A stretch of 64,000 nucleotides of DNA. Origin: Cytospora piceicola. Taxonomy: Eukaryota; Ascomycota; Sordariomycetes; Diaporthales; Cytosporaceae. The stretch covers positions 1,054,001 to 1,118,000 of the forward strand of contig JALQBC010000009.1 of the NCBI GenBank assembly GCA_023375675.1, written 5' to 3'. The position numbers and the translations under genes are program-made. Of this stretch, positions 1 through 11,082 are shown piece by piece (position 1 is the stretch's first letter; each line of letters starts with the position of its first letter). Under the pieces are notes generated by a model that was not told the origin of the DNA, made no database searches, and saw nothing but the letters and a program-made list of their open reading frames with translations.

Positions 1-716
1 GCGTAGAAGATCCGACTTTGATCAGTGAGAAGCAAGAAAAGAAGGTCAGGAAGTACGTCAAGGACTACCTGGACCGGGCCGTGGAGAAGTACCAAGAGCT
101 CGAGAAACGAAAGATGGAACACACATCCGGGCAGGGCTCTGAGGTCAAGGGCTTGAGTGCAGCCACCGATGCTGATGCCATTGCATCTGTTGAGACTCCA
201 GGGACCGGCGAGGCACGTGCAGTCGACGAAGATGCTGTCATGAGCGACGTAGAGGATGCCACGAGAAGCTCTCCAGAGCGCAAGAGGAAGCGAGACGAGG
301 AGGATCTTCTGGGCGCTAGTCTCACTCCCGAGGAGACGCCATCCCTAAAGCGGCTCAAGGAGGAGGAGACCACCGAGGAACCAACCCCGCCACCTCCTCC
401 ACCACCTATTGGAGCCGAGATGGAGGTTGATATGACTCCGACCCAGGTGGAGGAATTCACACGCGAGCAGGAAGAGGCCCAACGGCTTGCCGACGAGGCT
501 GAGCAGGATAGAATCCGTCAGGAGGAGGCCCTGCAGCGCGAGAATGAAGAGGCCGAACGATGGTTCGAGTTGGAGAAGAAGAACCACGAGGCGTCTACAA
601 CCAATGGAGGAAAACACGGAGCACCCGGTGTGGACGGGGCGTCGCCAAGTGCTCCCAACACTGACGGGGCCTTGAAGCGCGGGGATGAGGAGCGCAAGCA
701 AGAATTGCTTGAGTAA
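1..716 (+). CDS. Set2-like histone H3K36 methyltransferase, C-terminal fragment
   Basis: The gene is cut by the window edge; reading begins at base 3 and stops with TAA at 714-716, leaving 237 residues. The first 35 or so (VEDPTLISEKQEKKVRKYVK..., then DYLDRAVEKY) resemble the SRI domain of Set2, the helical module that binds the phosphorylated CTD of RNA polymerase II. After it come a KRKRDEED basic/acidic stretch that could be a nuclear signal, a run of prolines near residues 135-141, and a Glu/Gln-rich coiled-coil-like segment (EEFTREQEEAQRL). The methyltransferase (SET) domain would lie upstream and is not visible. Naming rests on remembered similarity of the SRI region and the KRxKEE...PPPPP tail of fungal Set2; another SRI or coiled-coil nuclear protein remains possible. 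Confidence 0.65.
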   Translation, partial: VEDPTLISEKQEKKVRKYVKDYLDRAVEKYQELEKRKMEHTSGQGSEVKGLSAATDADAIASVETPGTGEARAVDEDAVMSDVEDATRSSPERKRKRDEEDLLGASLTPEETPSLKRLKEEETTEEPTPPPPPPPIGAEMEVDMTPTQVEEFTREQEEAQRLADEAEQDRIRQEEALQRENEEAERWFELEKKNHEASTTNGGKHGAPGVDGASPSAPNTDGALKRGDEERKQELLE

Positions 717-1305
717 TGGGGCAGTAATGAGAGGCCAGGACACACGCTGGCAGTAAAACGATGGGTGAGCACGGGGCACGCATGCACGCCAGAGCTGCCC
801 GTTCTCATCTATCAATGGCGCGCTAGACCTCGGCTCTGAGGTATCAGATGGGTTCGACCGAGATGGACTGTACTATTCGCAATATCATATTTTCCTTTTT
901 TTCAGCAACATGGGTCGGCTCTGATTGGCCCACCGAATGGGCTTTTCCGGTTGTATATACGCATTTCCACTCTGTGCAAAGTGGGGGAGGGGGGAGGATA
1001 CAGGAAAACGCACACGGTCGGTCGGTTTCACAAGATGGGGTCGGGCGGTCAAACTTTGCGAACAAAAATCAATCGCGAGGAGTTTTTGATTGGAATGCTG
1101 AGAGATACCAGTGCATTTGTATTTGGAAAACGGTGTGCATCTAAGAGATTGGACGGCGGGTGGATGGGTGGGTGGGGGAGGGCCGAGGGTTTGTGGCTCT
1201 TTGCACATACCGGGATGGATTTGGCGTTTTCGGGTTCAGGGGTGGTGGACCAGGACATCTGACTGTCAACTGTGCGGGCTACCATCGAGTTAGGATGGGA
1301 GGGCG

Positions 1306-1340
1306 GTCTGTCCGTCCGTCCGTCCGTCTGTCTGTGTCCA
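1306..1340. repeat. (CCGT/CTGT)n microsatellite
   Basis: Short tandem tetranucleotide run (CCGT repeated about four times, then CTGT) in noncoding DNA. Confidence 0.8.
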
Positions 1341-1520
1341 TGAGAGGACATGTGTACGAAAACGGGTAGACAGGCCCTGAGCGATGTGTTGCTAAACCTC
1401 TTTCCAAGAGAAATGGACGTTCGAGCTCCGACAGATACTGTGTTGAATCAGTGAGGTGTGTTGTGGGTGCTGCTTCCGTGGGTGGAGTCGGGTCTCCTTG
1501 AGGCGTGTCTGGGATTGTAT

Positions 1521-1546
1521 CACAGTCACAGTCACAGTCACAGACA
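1521..1546. repeat. (CACAGT)n microsatellite
   Basis: About four tandem copies of CACAGT in noncoding DNA. Confidence 0.85.
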
Positions 1547-1991
1547 GATGGACAACAATCATGTGCAAGAGATTGTTATATGCATCCATCCATCCAGGTT
1601 GTGGGGTCCAGGCAGTGGGATCCAGACACAGACACAGACAGGGGGAATCATTGTCCCTCATTGTCCCTGGGTTACTAGACCTTTGGTATGACAAAGCTCT
1701 CTCCCACTGACTGACAGTGGTATGCTACCTGCCAAGTCAAAGAATTGCTTTCATGAGATCCCCACTGGTAATGTCAATACAGCCAGCCCCCTCTTCTGTC
1801 GAATGCCCTCGCAGTTGCTACCCTTCTGCTACAGCAATCCTACCTTCCCAATCGCACGAGACAACAGCTGAGGAATACTCTATATTCTATCCTTTTGACG
1901 TTTAAGGATGGGCTGGGTCTCCATTGCTCATCAAGCCGGGTATCGTCGGTCGGGAGCCCCATCAATCAACCCCCACGGGGAAACTGTGAAA

Positions 1992-2003
1992 GGGTATAAG
2001 TGG
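1992..2003 (+). promoter_or_regulatory. TATA-like element upstream of AACS
   Basis: GGGTATAAGTGG lies about 160 bp before the AACS ATG and is followed by a CT-rich leader (about 2023-2115), an arrangement common in fungal core promoters. It is a sequence match only; no start site can be shown. Confidence 0.3.
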
Positions 2004-2155
2004 ATTAAGTCATCTAGCCCCCGTCCCCTTCTTCCACTTTATTCTTGACCCTCCTCACCTGCATTTCCAGTCTCAGTCCTCAGTCAACCAACCCCCCCCC
2101 CCTCCTTTTCTTTCTTAGTAATTCCCCAGCCGAGCTGCTAGCTTCGTGTGTCAGG

Positions 2156-4410
2156 ATGTCATCCTCATTACATCCTCCTAACGGTTCCGAAGACGGGGCT
2201 CCTATCCTGTGGAGGCACCCTAACCCGGCAGACACCCAGCTTGCACGGTTCATGCGCCATGTGAACCAGAAGTATGGCCTCGAGCTGGAGACGTACCCCA
2301 CGCTGTACCAGTGGTCCATCGACCATGTCGCCGAGTTCTGGGCCGAGGTGTGGGACTTCTGTGGGATAAGAGCCTCGAGAAAGTACGACGCGGCCCTGCC
2401 GGGAGGCAACAGCAGCCCCATGTTCCCCCGGCCGGACTTCTTCTCGGGGGCCCTGCTGAACTTCGCCGAGAACCTCCTCTTCCCCGCGATCCCCGCGGGC
2501 GCGGGGGAGATCGAGGACACCGACGTGGCCGTCATAACGGCCACGGAGAGGCCCGGGGACACGGTCCGGACGACGTGGGCCGAGCTCCGCGAGCAGGTGC
2601 GCCGCTGCGCGGGGGCCCTCGGCGCGGCCGGCCTGGGGCGCGGCGACGTCGTCGCGGGGTTCGTGTCGAACCACGTGCAGGCGCTGGTGGCCATGCTCGC
2701 CGCGGCGTCGCTGGGCGCCGTCTGGACGGGCATGTCGCCCGACAGCGGCGTTCTCGCAGTGCTTGACCGACTGGCGCAGATCGGGCCCAAGGTGCTGTTC
2801 GCGGACAATGGGGTGGTGTACAACGGCAAGGAGTGGCCCGGCACGGGCAAGACGGCGGAAATCGTGAGGGAGCTCAGCGGGAAGGGGCTGGAGCTGGTGG
2901 TCGTCATCAGGACCCTCCCGGGTGCTGGGCTCGGGCTGGAGGAGCTGGGGGGCATGGCCGGCCGGGCGGAGGAGTACGAGAGCTTCTTGGATGGCAGCCC
3001 GGCAGACCAGCCGCTTCGCTTCGAGCAGCTCCCGCCGTCACACCCTCTTTATATCCTGTACTCCTCCGGGACGACTGGGCTGCCAAAAGCTATCATTCAC
3101 ACCGCGGCAGGGACTCTAATTCAGCACAAGAAGGAGCACTCCCTACACTGCTCCATCACCTCCAGATCCCGGATGCTCTACTACACCACGACTTCATGGA
3201 TGATGTGGCACTGGTCCGTCTCTGCCCTTGCAGTTGGCGCCTCGCTCGTCTTATATTCCGGGTCACCATTCAAACCGCACGGGTATATGTCCCTCCCCAG
3301 GCTCCTCTCAGAACTCCGTGTCACACACTTCGGCACGAGTGCAGCCTATCTCTCAGGTCTTGAGGCCAACAACGTCCGGCCCGTCGAGGATCCGAGCCTG
3401 GACCTGAGTCTCCTGGAGGCGATTTACTCGACGGCGTCGCCTCTGCCCCCCTCGACGTTCAGCTTTGTCTACGAGGCGTTCCCGAAGACGATCAACCTGG
3501 GCTCCATCACTGGTGGCACAGACATCATCTCTCTCTTTGGCGCGCCGTGCCCCTTACTGCCTGTCCGCGTCGGCGAGATACAGTGTGCAGGTCTGGGAAT
3601 GGCAGTCAAGGTGGTGGACAGCGCTTCGCCTGCCGATGACCCCCGGCCGGTCGACCCGTCGGACGCCCCTGGGGATCTGGTCTGCGTGAAGCCGTTCCCG
3701 TGTCAGCCCTTGACCTTCTTTGGACCGGGCGGTGGTGAGAAGTATCGGTCTGCCTAGTATGTATATCTCCTCATACCCATCCTAACCCCTCAAATCTGCC
3801 CCCCCCCCTTTTTCGTCCGCCATGCCTTCCCCCTCACCCGCCACGCTCTGTCCCGTCCATCGTTGCTGGAAAGACAACAAACGACTGACCCAGAACCCCC
3901 AGCTTCGAGCGCTTCACCGGCAACAACATCTGGCACCACGGCGACTTCGTGGTCATCACGAGGACGGGCGGGCTCCTCATGCTGGGGCGCAGCGACGGCA
4001 TCCTCAAGCCCGCGGGCGTGCGCTTCGGGTCCGCCGAGGTCTACAACGTCCTGGCCAGGTTCTTCGCCCCGGAGGTCGACGAGGCCGTGTGCGTCGGCCG
4101 GCGCCGGCCGGGCCTGGACAGGGACGAGGCGGTCTGCCTGTTCGTCGTCATGGGCCGGGGGCGGGAGTTCGTCCGGGGCGACACCGACAGGAGGATACGC
4201 GATGTCATCCGGGCGCAGCTGAGCCCCAGGCACGTACCCGCTGTCGTGGACGAGTGTGGCCCGGCCGGGGTCCCCAAGACGGGCAACGGGAAGAAGATCG
4301 AGGTGGCCGTGAAGCAGATACTGAGCGGGATGGATGTCAGGACGAATGCCAGTGTTGCGAACCCCGAGGCATTGGAATGGTTCAGGGGCTGGGCCGAAGA
4401 GCACCCTTGA
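2156..4410 (+). CDS. Acetoacetyl-CoA synthetase (acetoacetate-CoA ligase)
   Basis: Two exons, 2156-3756 and 3903-4410, encode 702 residues. The intron (3757-3902, 146 bp) has donor GTATGT, a CTGAC branch site and acceptor CCCAG; splicing restores a Tyr codon (KYRSA-Y-FERFTGNN). The enzyme activates acetoacetate with ATP to acetoacetyl-CoA in the cytosol, feeding sterol and fatty-acid synthesis or ketone use. Visible ANL-superfamily signatures are the phosphate loop YSSGTTGLPKAIIH, the motif GGTDIISLF typical of the acetoacetyl-CoA branch, LGRSDGILKPAGVR, and the C-terminal PKTGNGKKIEVAVK with the catalytic lysine. The WMMWHW segment is also typical of the subfamily. The first in-frame ATG (MSSSLHPP) was chosen, as no earlier in-frame ATG exists. 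It converges with the Na+/H+ exchanger gene, 295 bp apart. Confidence 0.93.
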
Positions 4411-4705
4411 CGGGCCCCTGGGACAACAATCAGTGGACGCGAGAACTCAGTCCACTTGGAGAGAAAGAAATGAACGGAAAAGCATAGAGGCTCGGTCAGG
4501 TTCCGCCGGTTGTTCATTGTCTAGTTAGATGAATATGGTTCCAGGGTCTATTCCAGCCCAAGCTCACAACAAACGTCCCCGTGCGACGCACCTAGGTACA
4601 GTTATCGCACGTTCCAGAAATGTCCTTTCCGTCGCCTGCCAAATCAACGCCATAAACGCAACTACAAGATGTACACAAGAAACTTTGGCCCGCACACGCA
4701 TAACT

Positions 4706-6778
4706 CTAGCTGCTGGGTCCCCCAGGGCTTCCGTGTCCACCTCCCCTCCCACGACCATCGTCCAGCAACAGGTGCGGCTTGATGAAGCCCTCATCAAACT
4801 CTCTGAATGCCGCCGACGTGTCTCCTGACGTAAGAAGGTGCCTGAAGGCGCCCGCAGCCGACATGGCCCCCTCGGTCAGGATATGGCCTCCAGCGGAGGC
4901 CGCAGCTAATGAACTCTCACCGGCGGCGGGCATGCTGGTCGTCGGCGGGGGGCTCGGCCGCCGTTTAGGGGCCGCAGGCGGTAGGTCGGATGTATCGACG
5001 TCGCTGCCAATGTCCGAGTCCGTCACGCTCGCGGGGTTGCCCAGCAATTCGGACACCTCGGCATCGCTGACGTTCGCTCTTGAGCCCTTCCGGCTTATGC
5101 TGGCTGGTCTGCTGAAACGAGGATTCCTGTGGCCGGATGCCCAGCTATCTGCTTGGTCAACACTATCATTGCGCCGTCCGTTAGCGGCGGTGTCCACGTT
5201 GTCAAGATGCACGCTCGAAGCTGTCCGCCGTGGAGTGTACCCGATGCCCGTCCCAGAACGTTTGTAGTAGCTCCCTCCGCCAACAGCTTCGATGTCAAAC
5301 TCGTCATCTGAGTCGATTTCATCCACCACGCCTGTGCGGATATCAAGGATCTCCAGCATGCGAGCCGTCGTGCCTCCGAAAATGATCACGGTAAGCACCA
5401 CGACGACAAGGACCGTAGCCTTCAGAGCGAACCTGTCGTTGCCAGTAATCAGCGCAGCCAGAGCCACGCCTACTGCACCTCGCAGACCGGCCCAGAATAG
5501 CATCGCCTGGTAGTTGTAAGGCAGCTCGTCCGGCTGATCCATGATTCCGCGGCGACGAGCCCGATAGCGAATGAACCAATTGATGGCTCTCGATAGAGGG
5601 AAGACGGCGACCCATCTCGCGGCACATACAGCTAGAACGGTGACAATGGTAAGTAGAGGCTTGTATTCCAAGTCTTCTCCGGTGAATAGGGAGAGACCGA
5701 GATAAATAAAGATGAAGTTTTCTGACAGCTGCGCCAGGACTTGGAACACATATTTGGTAGTGAGCTGTGTCCTTCTGGACATATTGAAGTAGGCATAGTG
5801 CTTCAACGTAATGCCGCAGAATAGCAGCGACACAATGCCGGACATCTTGATGGCCTGTGAGAAGAAGTAGGTAGAGTAGGCGATCAAGACAATCAGACAG
5901 CTCTCGATTTTCGGGTATCTCCGAACGTAGGTGTACTTCAAGGCCAAAGCAGCTGCGATCCCAACAGCAACGCCAATAGCCAAACTACCGAAGAAATCGA
6001 TCAGGAAGGTGCCGATACCAAAGAACAGACTGGAAACACCTGACATCTCGGCGGGCCCGCTCTTGGCCTTCTGAGCAGACTCGAAGATGACAATGGCAAT
6101 AGCGTCGTTCAGGATGGCTTCGCCAAAGATGATGGTATAGAGCTTTGGGTCGACCTTGTAAGAAGTGAAGATGGCCAGAATTGTGACGGGGTCGGTGGCA
6201 GAGAGTGTTGCGCCGACAGAGATGGCATCCACCCAACTCATGTTCAAGCCATCGAGAGGAACTCGTGTATACAGCCATAGGATGACGCCGATGACCATGG
6301 CAGACAGGAATGTGCCGGCGAAGGCAAATGTGAGAATGGTACCGATGTTTCGGAAGAAGTTGCCTTGGTGTAGCTCGTATCCTGACGACAGGATGATGGG
6401 TGGTAGGAGCAGGTTGAAGAATATCTGGTAGTCAAAGCTGACGAGGTTCTGTAGGTTCTCACCACCGGCGACTCGTAGGGTTAATCCAACGATCATGCCT
6501 AAGCAGCTTCACTGTTAGCCATAGCTTTCAACAAAACAACACTCTGACAAGGGCGACGGACCGGCAAAGATGGATGCGACAGTTTCGTGTATGGCGGTGA
6601 CCTTCCTCTGCTGCAGGAAATAGCTAGTGAACAGCGCCACTATTAGCAGCACGATGAGGATGAAGAGGGCCCATGATGCGTAAATCTCCTTCTGGGACGC
6701 ATCCTCTCCGTCCGGGTCGGTCTCTTCGGCTGCACGCCGGGCAAGGTCGGCGGCGGAGCCGAGGACGTCGTCCAGCAT
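4706..6778 (-). CDS. nhx1: Endosomal/vacuolar Na+(K+)/H+ exchanger, NHX1 type
   Basis: Two exons on the minus strand, 6778-6562 and 6498-4706, encode 669 residues. The 63-bp intron (6561-6499) has donor GTCCGT, branch GCTAAC and acceptor TTAG; joining gives SIFAGMIVGL, as in the family. The protein exchanges lumenal protons for cytosolic Na+ or K+ in late endosome/vacuole membranes, controlling lumenal pH and salt tolerance. Visible signatures are the amiloride-site-like FFNLLLPPIIL, the TM5 segment SATDPVT followed by GEAILNDAIAIVIFE (the ND ion-site pair), and the GLRGAVGVALA segment. About 11-12 hydrophobic helices are followed by a Ser/Pro/Gly-rich cytosolic tail of roughly 200 residues. 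The N-terminus carries one hydrophobic segment (WALFILIVLLIVALF). The length fits yeast Nhx1. Confidence 0.93.
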
Positions 6779-8447
6779 GGTAGCTAGCTATAGGGAGGGC
6801 GTTGTTGTGGTGCAATGGCGAAGGGTCGAGAAAGAAGGAAGTAGCGGCAGATGGGGGTCTTCAAGAATTCATGGGTGGCAGCGCAATGGTGGTGGGCGTC
6901 GCATGGATGGCGAGCTTTGCGCCGGCAAACGAATGAGGGGTGGAGTATCTCAGCCGCTCCTGGGAATATCGATAAGGAGGTGTCTGGTGTACTTAATATC
7001 CTCGGATTAGTTTTGGTGCTGGATAGTCGGCACTCGGTAGTTTACTATGTACGGACTTGACGTATGTAGATAGAGCAATCGCAGCAGTGGACAGCTTCAA
7101 GCTGGTCTGATTCAAAGGTGCTGTCCTCTCGGCTCCTTCCGAAAACTGGAATACGTAATGCCTGCCTCACGTGACAGCAATGTCGACCCCAAACTCTACA
7201 GTACCTAGGTCACTACCTACTAAGTACCTAGGTAACTACCCAGGTACCTAGATATGTAAGTACTTATGGTACCCCTAATGACCACTTGGGTACATATCTC
7301 AAGTACTACGTACTAAGTACATGTTAGGTATATTTATAGGAAGCCTACACCTTAGACTGGCATAGGATCGATCATTGTCGACTGTGAGGCTCAGCCACTA
7401 TACAGGTAGCGCGTCTTAGCATTAACTACCTAAGTACACACTAAACTAGGCGTGCCGGCTTGTATATACGTCCCACAGTAAATACTTGTACGTAAATATC
7501 TAAGTACCTATCTACCTACCTAGGTACTAAGTAGGTAGGTATGATCCTGACCAGTGGATATACACGGTACCTGAGCACATTTGGGCTTACCAAGGAACGT
7601 GTCATGCAATATCTATTCGAAGGCGTCTTGCCGGAAGGATGTCTGCTGATGAGCCACCTGGGTAGTCAGGTAGTTAGCTGTCAGTATTGTCCAGGTGTCA
7701 GTAGTTCATTGATTCTCATCTAAATAGGTCTCGTCAAAGACACTTACGTACTACCTAGGTAGTACTGTGTACATACACGTGTACTGGCAGAAGCTGCTGT
7801 GGGGCCCTCTAAAGCCTGGGGAAACGGGTGGGCACTGGCGCTGGTCAAGTTGTCCAGACCCGGCCCGGGCACTTGGTGTGGGCCTAGACATGTACCTAGG
7901 TACCTAGATAGGTACACTATTCCGTACCTTGGCTTATGAGCCTGTGACGTCTGTCTCCGGCCAAACACTATTCCCTTATCCTTGCTGCTCCTGTAATAAA
8001 CATTTCCTTCATCCCCTACCCCTTGTGCATGACCGCCCCCTCGTGGCCTCCTTTAACTTGATCGCATGATACCCCCGTCCTGACCTAAATTTACCTACTT
8101 CACCGCACCAGCCCACTATACATACACAGTACCGATTGCAACTCAACACAAGCCGGTCTTTCCCTTGTTTACAAACGATCGAGGTCCTTCATAGACAACA
8201 CCTGGGCAACATTGGCTTTCGAGACTATCACACAGATCACACAGTTCTAATTTGACTTCGGGATAGCGAGACGAAGCAGGAAGCCTCCTCCAAGCATACC
8301 GCCTTCCACGCAGACGCCCTTCCAACACTTCGGAGTACGAGAGCAAAGCAACGATAGAGCCGGGACCTCACGTCTTTAGTCTATCACAACACAAAGAGCC
8401 GACATCTGCACTGAAACTTCGCACGGGGTGTTGGCCTCCTTCTACGC
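6779..8447. other. Divergent promoter region between exchanger and sugar transporter, with CCTAGGTA island
   Basis: No gene is supported. It serves as the shared upstream region of two divergent genes. About 7200-7930 is crowded with CCTAGGTA/GTAGGTA/AAGTAC palindromic words. The last 400 bp before 8448 are likely leader sequence of the transporter. Confidence 0.7.
7200..7930. repeat. Island of degenerate TACCTAGGTA palindromic repeats
   Basis: Clusters at 7200-7330, 7496-7545, 7745-7765 and 7889-7925 are built from the words CCTAGG, GGTACC, TAGGTA and AAGTAC in head-to-head and tandem order. The same words recur in other gaps of this window, so this is a dispersed low-complexity family rather than a local accident. 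Confidence 0.85.
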
Positions 8448-10587
8448 ATGACGTCGTCATCTGCCGAGTCTCCCTCTAGAGGTGGCACCTCCGCCTCCGC
8501 CGACGGTACCACTCCTCCTACGAGCAGCCAAAGGCCTACCACTCCCATACGCACGAGTCTAGCCATCGGTCGTAGATCTGACCTGGCCGACGTCAACGAA
8601 AACTCGCCCCTTCTATCACCAGCGTCGGACGGGGGCGAACAACATGGCTTTCTCGGAGAACATGCGCCCGCTCCCGAGCCAGACGAGTTCCAGACAACCA
8701 AGAGCCTGTGGTACCTGTTTGTCTTGACAATTGCTATTGGGGGTCTACAGATCGCATGGTCTGTCGAGCTTTCAAATGGCTCTCCCTACCTTTTATCGCT
8801 TGGGCTGAGCAAGTCGTTGATGGCTCTGGTCTGGATTGCTGGACCGCTCTCGGGGACACTGGTACAACCCTACGTCGGCATGCTGAGCGACAATTGCAGG
8901 ATATCTTGGGGAAAGCGCAAGCCATTCATGGTGGTCGGAGCTGCTGTTACCATAGTATCATTGATGATCTTGGCCTGGACAAGAGATATTGTCCGTGCTT
9001 TTCTGAGTCTGTTTGGGGCTGATCCAGAATCCAATGGCGTAAAGGTGACCACCATAGTCGTGGCCGTGATATGGGTATATATCTTGGATTTCGCAATCAA
9101 CACAGGTGAGTCCTTGATCTTCTGCCTCGCATATATGGCTGCTAACGCACTGCGTAGTCCAAGCTGCGATTCGCGCATTCATTGTCGATTGTTGCCCAGC
9201 ACATCAGCAAGAATCCGCCAATGCTATGGCCAGTAGACTAACCGGCATTGGAAACATTTTCGGCTACGTCGCCGGCTACATCAACCTGCCCAGTGTCATG
9301 TGGTGGCTCGGGGATACGCAGTTCAAGGATCTATGTGCTATTGCCAGCGTAGCCCTTGCGACGACCGTGCTGATGAGCTGTCTGCTTATAAAGGAGAGAG
9401 ACCCGCGGCTCGAGGCACCCAAGTCGACAAAGCAGTCGGCAGGACTTTTGCCATTCTTCGTCACTCTCATGGCCTCCATCAAGAAGTTGCCACCGCAGAT
9501 CAAGAAAGTCTGCGTCGTTCAACTATGCGCCTGGGTCGGCTTCTTCCCTATGCTGTTCTACACTTCCTCGTTCATCGGCGAGATCTATGTGCAACCTTAT
9601 CTGGAAGAAAATCCGCATATGACCCCTAAGGAGATTGACGAGCTATATGAGAGGGCAACGCGAGTCGGCACGTTCGCACTCCTCATCTTCTCTATTACCA
9701 GTCTACTCACCAATATCTTCCTTCCATTCCTGATCGCCCCGACGTACGATAGCCAGCCTATAGGAGAGGCTCCGGGTGAAGGCCCAGCTGCATCTATCCG
9801 CCATTATGATGACGAGAAAAAGAGCTGGTCTGAACATCTGGTCATCCCCGGATTCACTCTCCGCCGTGCTTGGTTGCTCTCCCAGTTGCTCTTTATGGGA
9901 AGCATGCTCTGCACTGTCATTGTCCGAACCGTCCCAGCAGCAACGGTCCTTGTCGGTCTTGTCGGCATCACCTGGGCACTGACGCTCTGGGCCCCATGGG
10001 CGATAATCAGCGCAGAAATCAGTAGGAAAGATGCATTCATCCGCCAGAAGAGGCGAGCAATGCAACAAGCAGCGGCCGCCGACTCCTCATCTGAGTCACG
10101 CCCTGGGCTTGACGGTTACTCCTCAGAGGAGGACCATAAACTCGATGGCTCCGACGACGAGGCTGGCCAAGCCGGTGTGATTCTTGGTATCCACAACATG
10201 GCCATCGCCGCACCGCAGATCATCGCAACGGTCGGCTCGAGTATCATCTTCAAGATATTCCAGAAACCGAGAGGCACACCCGGCGACCACTCAATCGCCA
10301 TCGTGATGGCCATAGGCGGCTTCTCAGTCGGGGCGTCTGCGTGGTTTATCCATCTCATTAAGGATGAGGCCCCGGGGCACCCTTCAGATGACTTGACGTC
10401 GGATGCCGAGGAGGGCGGGATACCTACTACGCCTGGATCCCCGATCGAGAGCCGCGACAGGCGCAGTGTCGAGCAGGTTGCAAGGCCTAGTCTGGAGAGG
10501 GCTTCGACACTTAAGAGGAGTAGGGTCAGCTTGGATCGGGCGAGGCTCATAAGAAGCAAGAGCTACTCCGGAATGGACTACGCTTGA
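8448..10587 (+). CDS. Sut1-type sucrose/alpha-glucoside:H+ symporter (GPH/MFS)
   Basis: Two exons, 8448-9105 and 9158-10587, encode 695 residues. The 52-bp intron (9106-9157) has donor GTGAGT, branch GCTAAC and acceptor CGTAG; the join reads FAINTVQAAIRAFIVDCCP, matching the conserved loop of sucrose transporters. The family moves sucrose, maltose or related glucosides into the cell with protons across the plasma membrane. Visible features are a 75-residue cytosolic N-terminus rich in Ser/Pro, twelve hydrophobic segments, the IAGPLSG and QPYVGMLSD loop, and the signature RISWGKRKPF after TM4 (the R-x-G-R-R-R-P motif of the GPH superfamily). A long charged loop sits in the second half, and the C-terminal tail is Ser/Arg-rich. 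Substrate is inferred from the family only. Confidence 0.88.
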
Positions 10588-11082
10588 ACTTCTAGTTGGA
10601 ACGCCTTCCCCCACCCCCATTTGCTACCAATACGCAGAATGAATATAGAGGGCGAGTCTGAATGCGGAGTTTCGTGGTAACTGTCGGCACTACGGTAGAT
10701 TTATCCTTCGAGTGCTGAAGCTTGTGTCTGGAAAGCATCTCTCGACCTGTAGATTGCTAATAAGGAGTCGCTTCAAGACTTTGGAACGGTCGGATAGGAT
10801 GGTAATTGAGACTGCCATTGCAGGATTTGTTGCATGACGCCGTACCCTGTACCTCCAAAGACTGATGATCACCAGTGTCCAATATGTAATGAAACCATTC
10901 GATAATGTTGATGAGTTATGGAATAAATCAAGAAGATCAATGCAACAGCCTACCACGTGGGTACCCATCAGCCGGAAAGCACCGCAATCACAGCCGCTCC
11001 CACAAAATGATAGGAATTGTTACCAAATAGCAAGCGAAGGCCCAAATCATCCCGTCTCCTCTCTTTCACCCAACCGACATCT
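10588..11082. other. Intergenic, convergent gap
   Basis: The 3' ends of the transporter and the secreted-protein gene face each other here. No coding signal or notable repeat was seen. Confidence 0.6.

Larger units (their letters stand above)
717..2155. other. Intergenic region between Set2-like and AACS genes
   Basis: No coding region is supported. It contains a CCGT/CTGT microsatellite near 1306-1340, a CACAGT repeat at 1521-1546, a CAGACA run near 1622-1640, and a pyrimidine-rich stretch with a C8 run just before the AACS start codon. Confidence 0.7.

Noticed and set aside
2080..2955. 291-codon minus-strand frame opposite acetoacetyl-CoA synthetase
   Set aside because: Shadow of the synthetase; Ser/Pro/Arg-rich with no motif.
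7200..7930. Telomeric or rDNA-type repeats
   Set aside because: The words are CCTAGGTA-type palindromes, not TTAGGG arrays, and no rRNA sequence is present.
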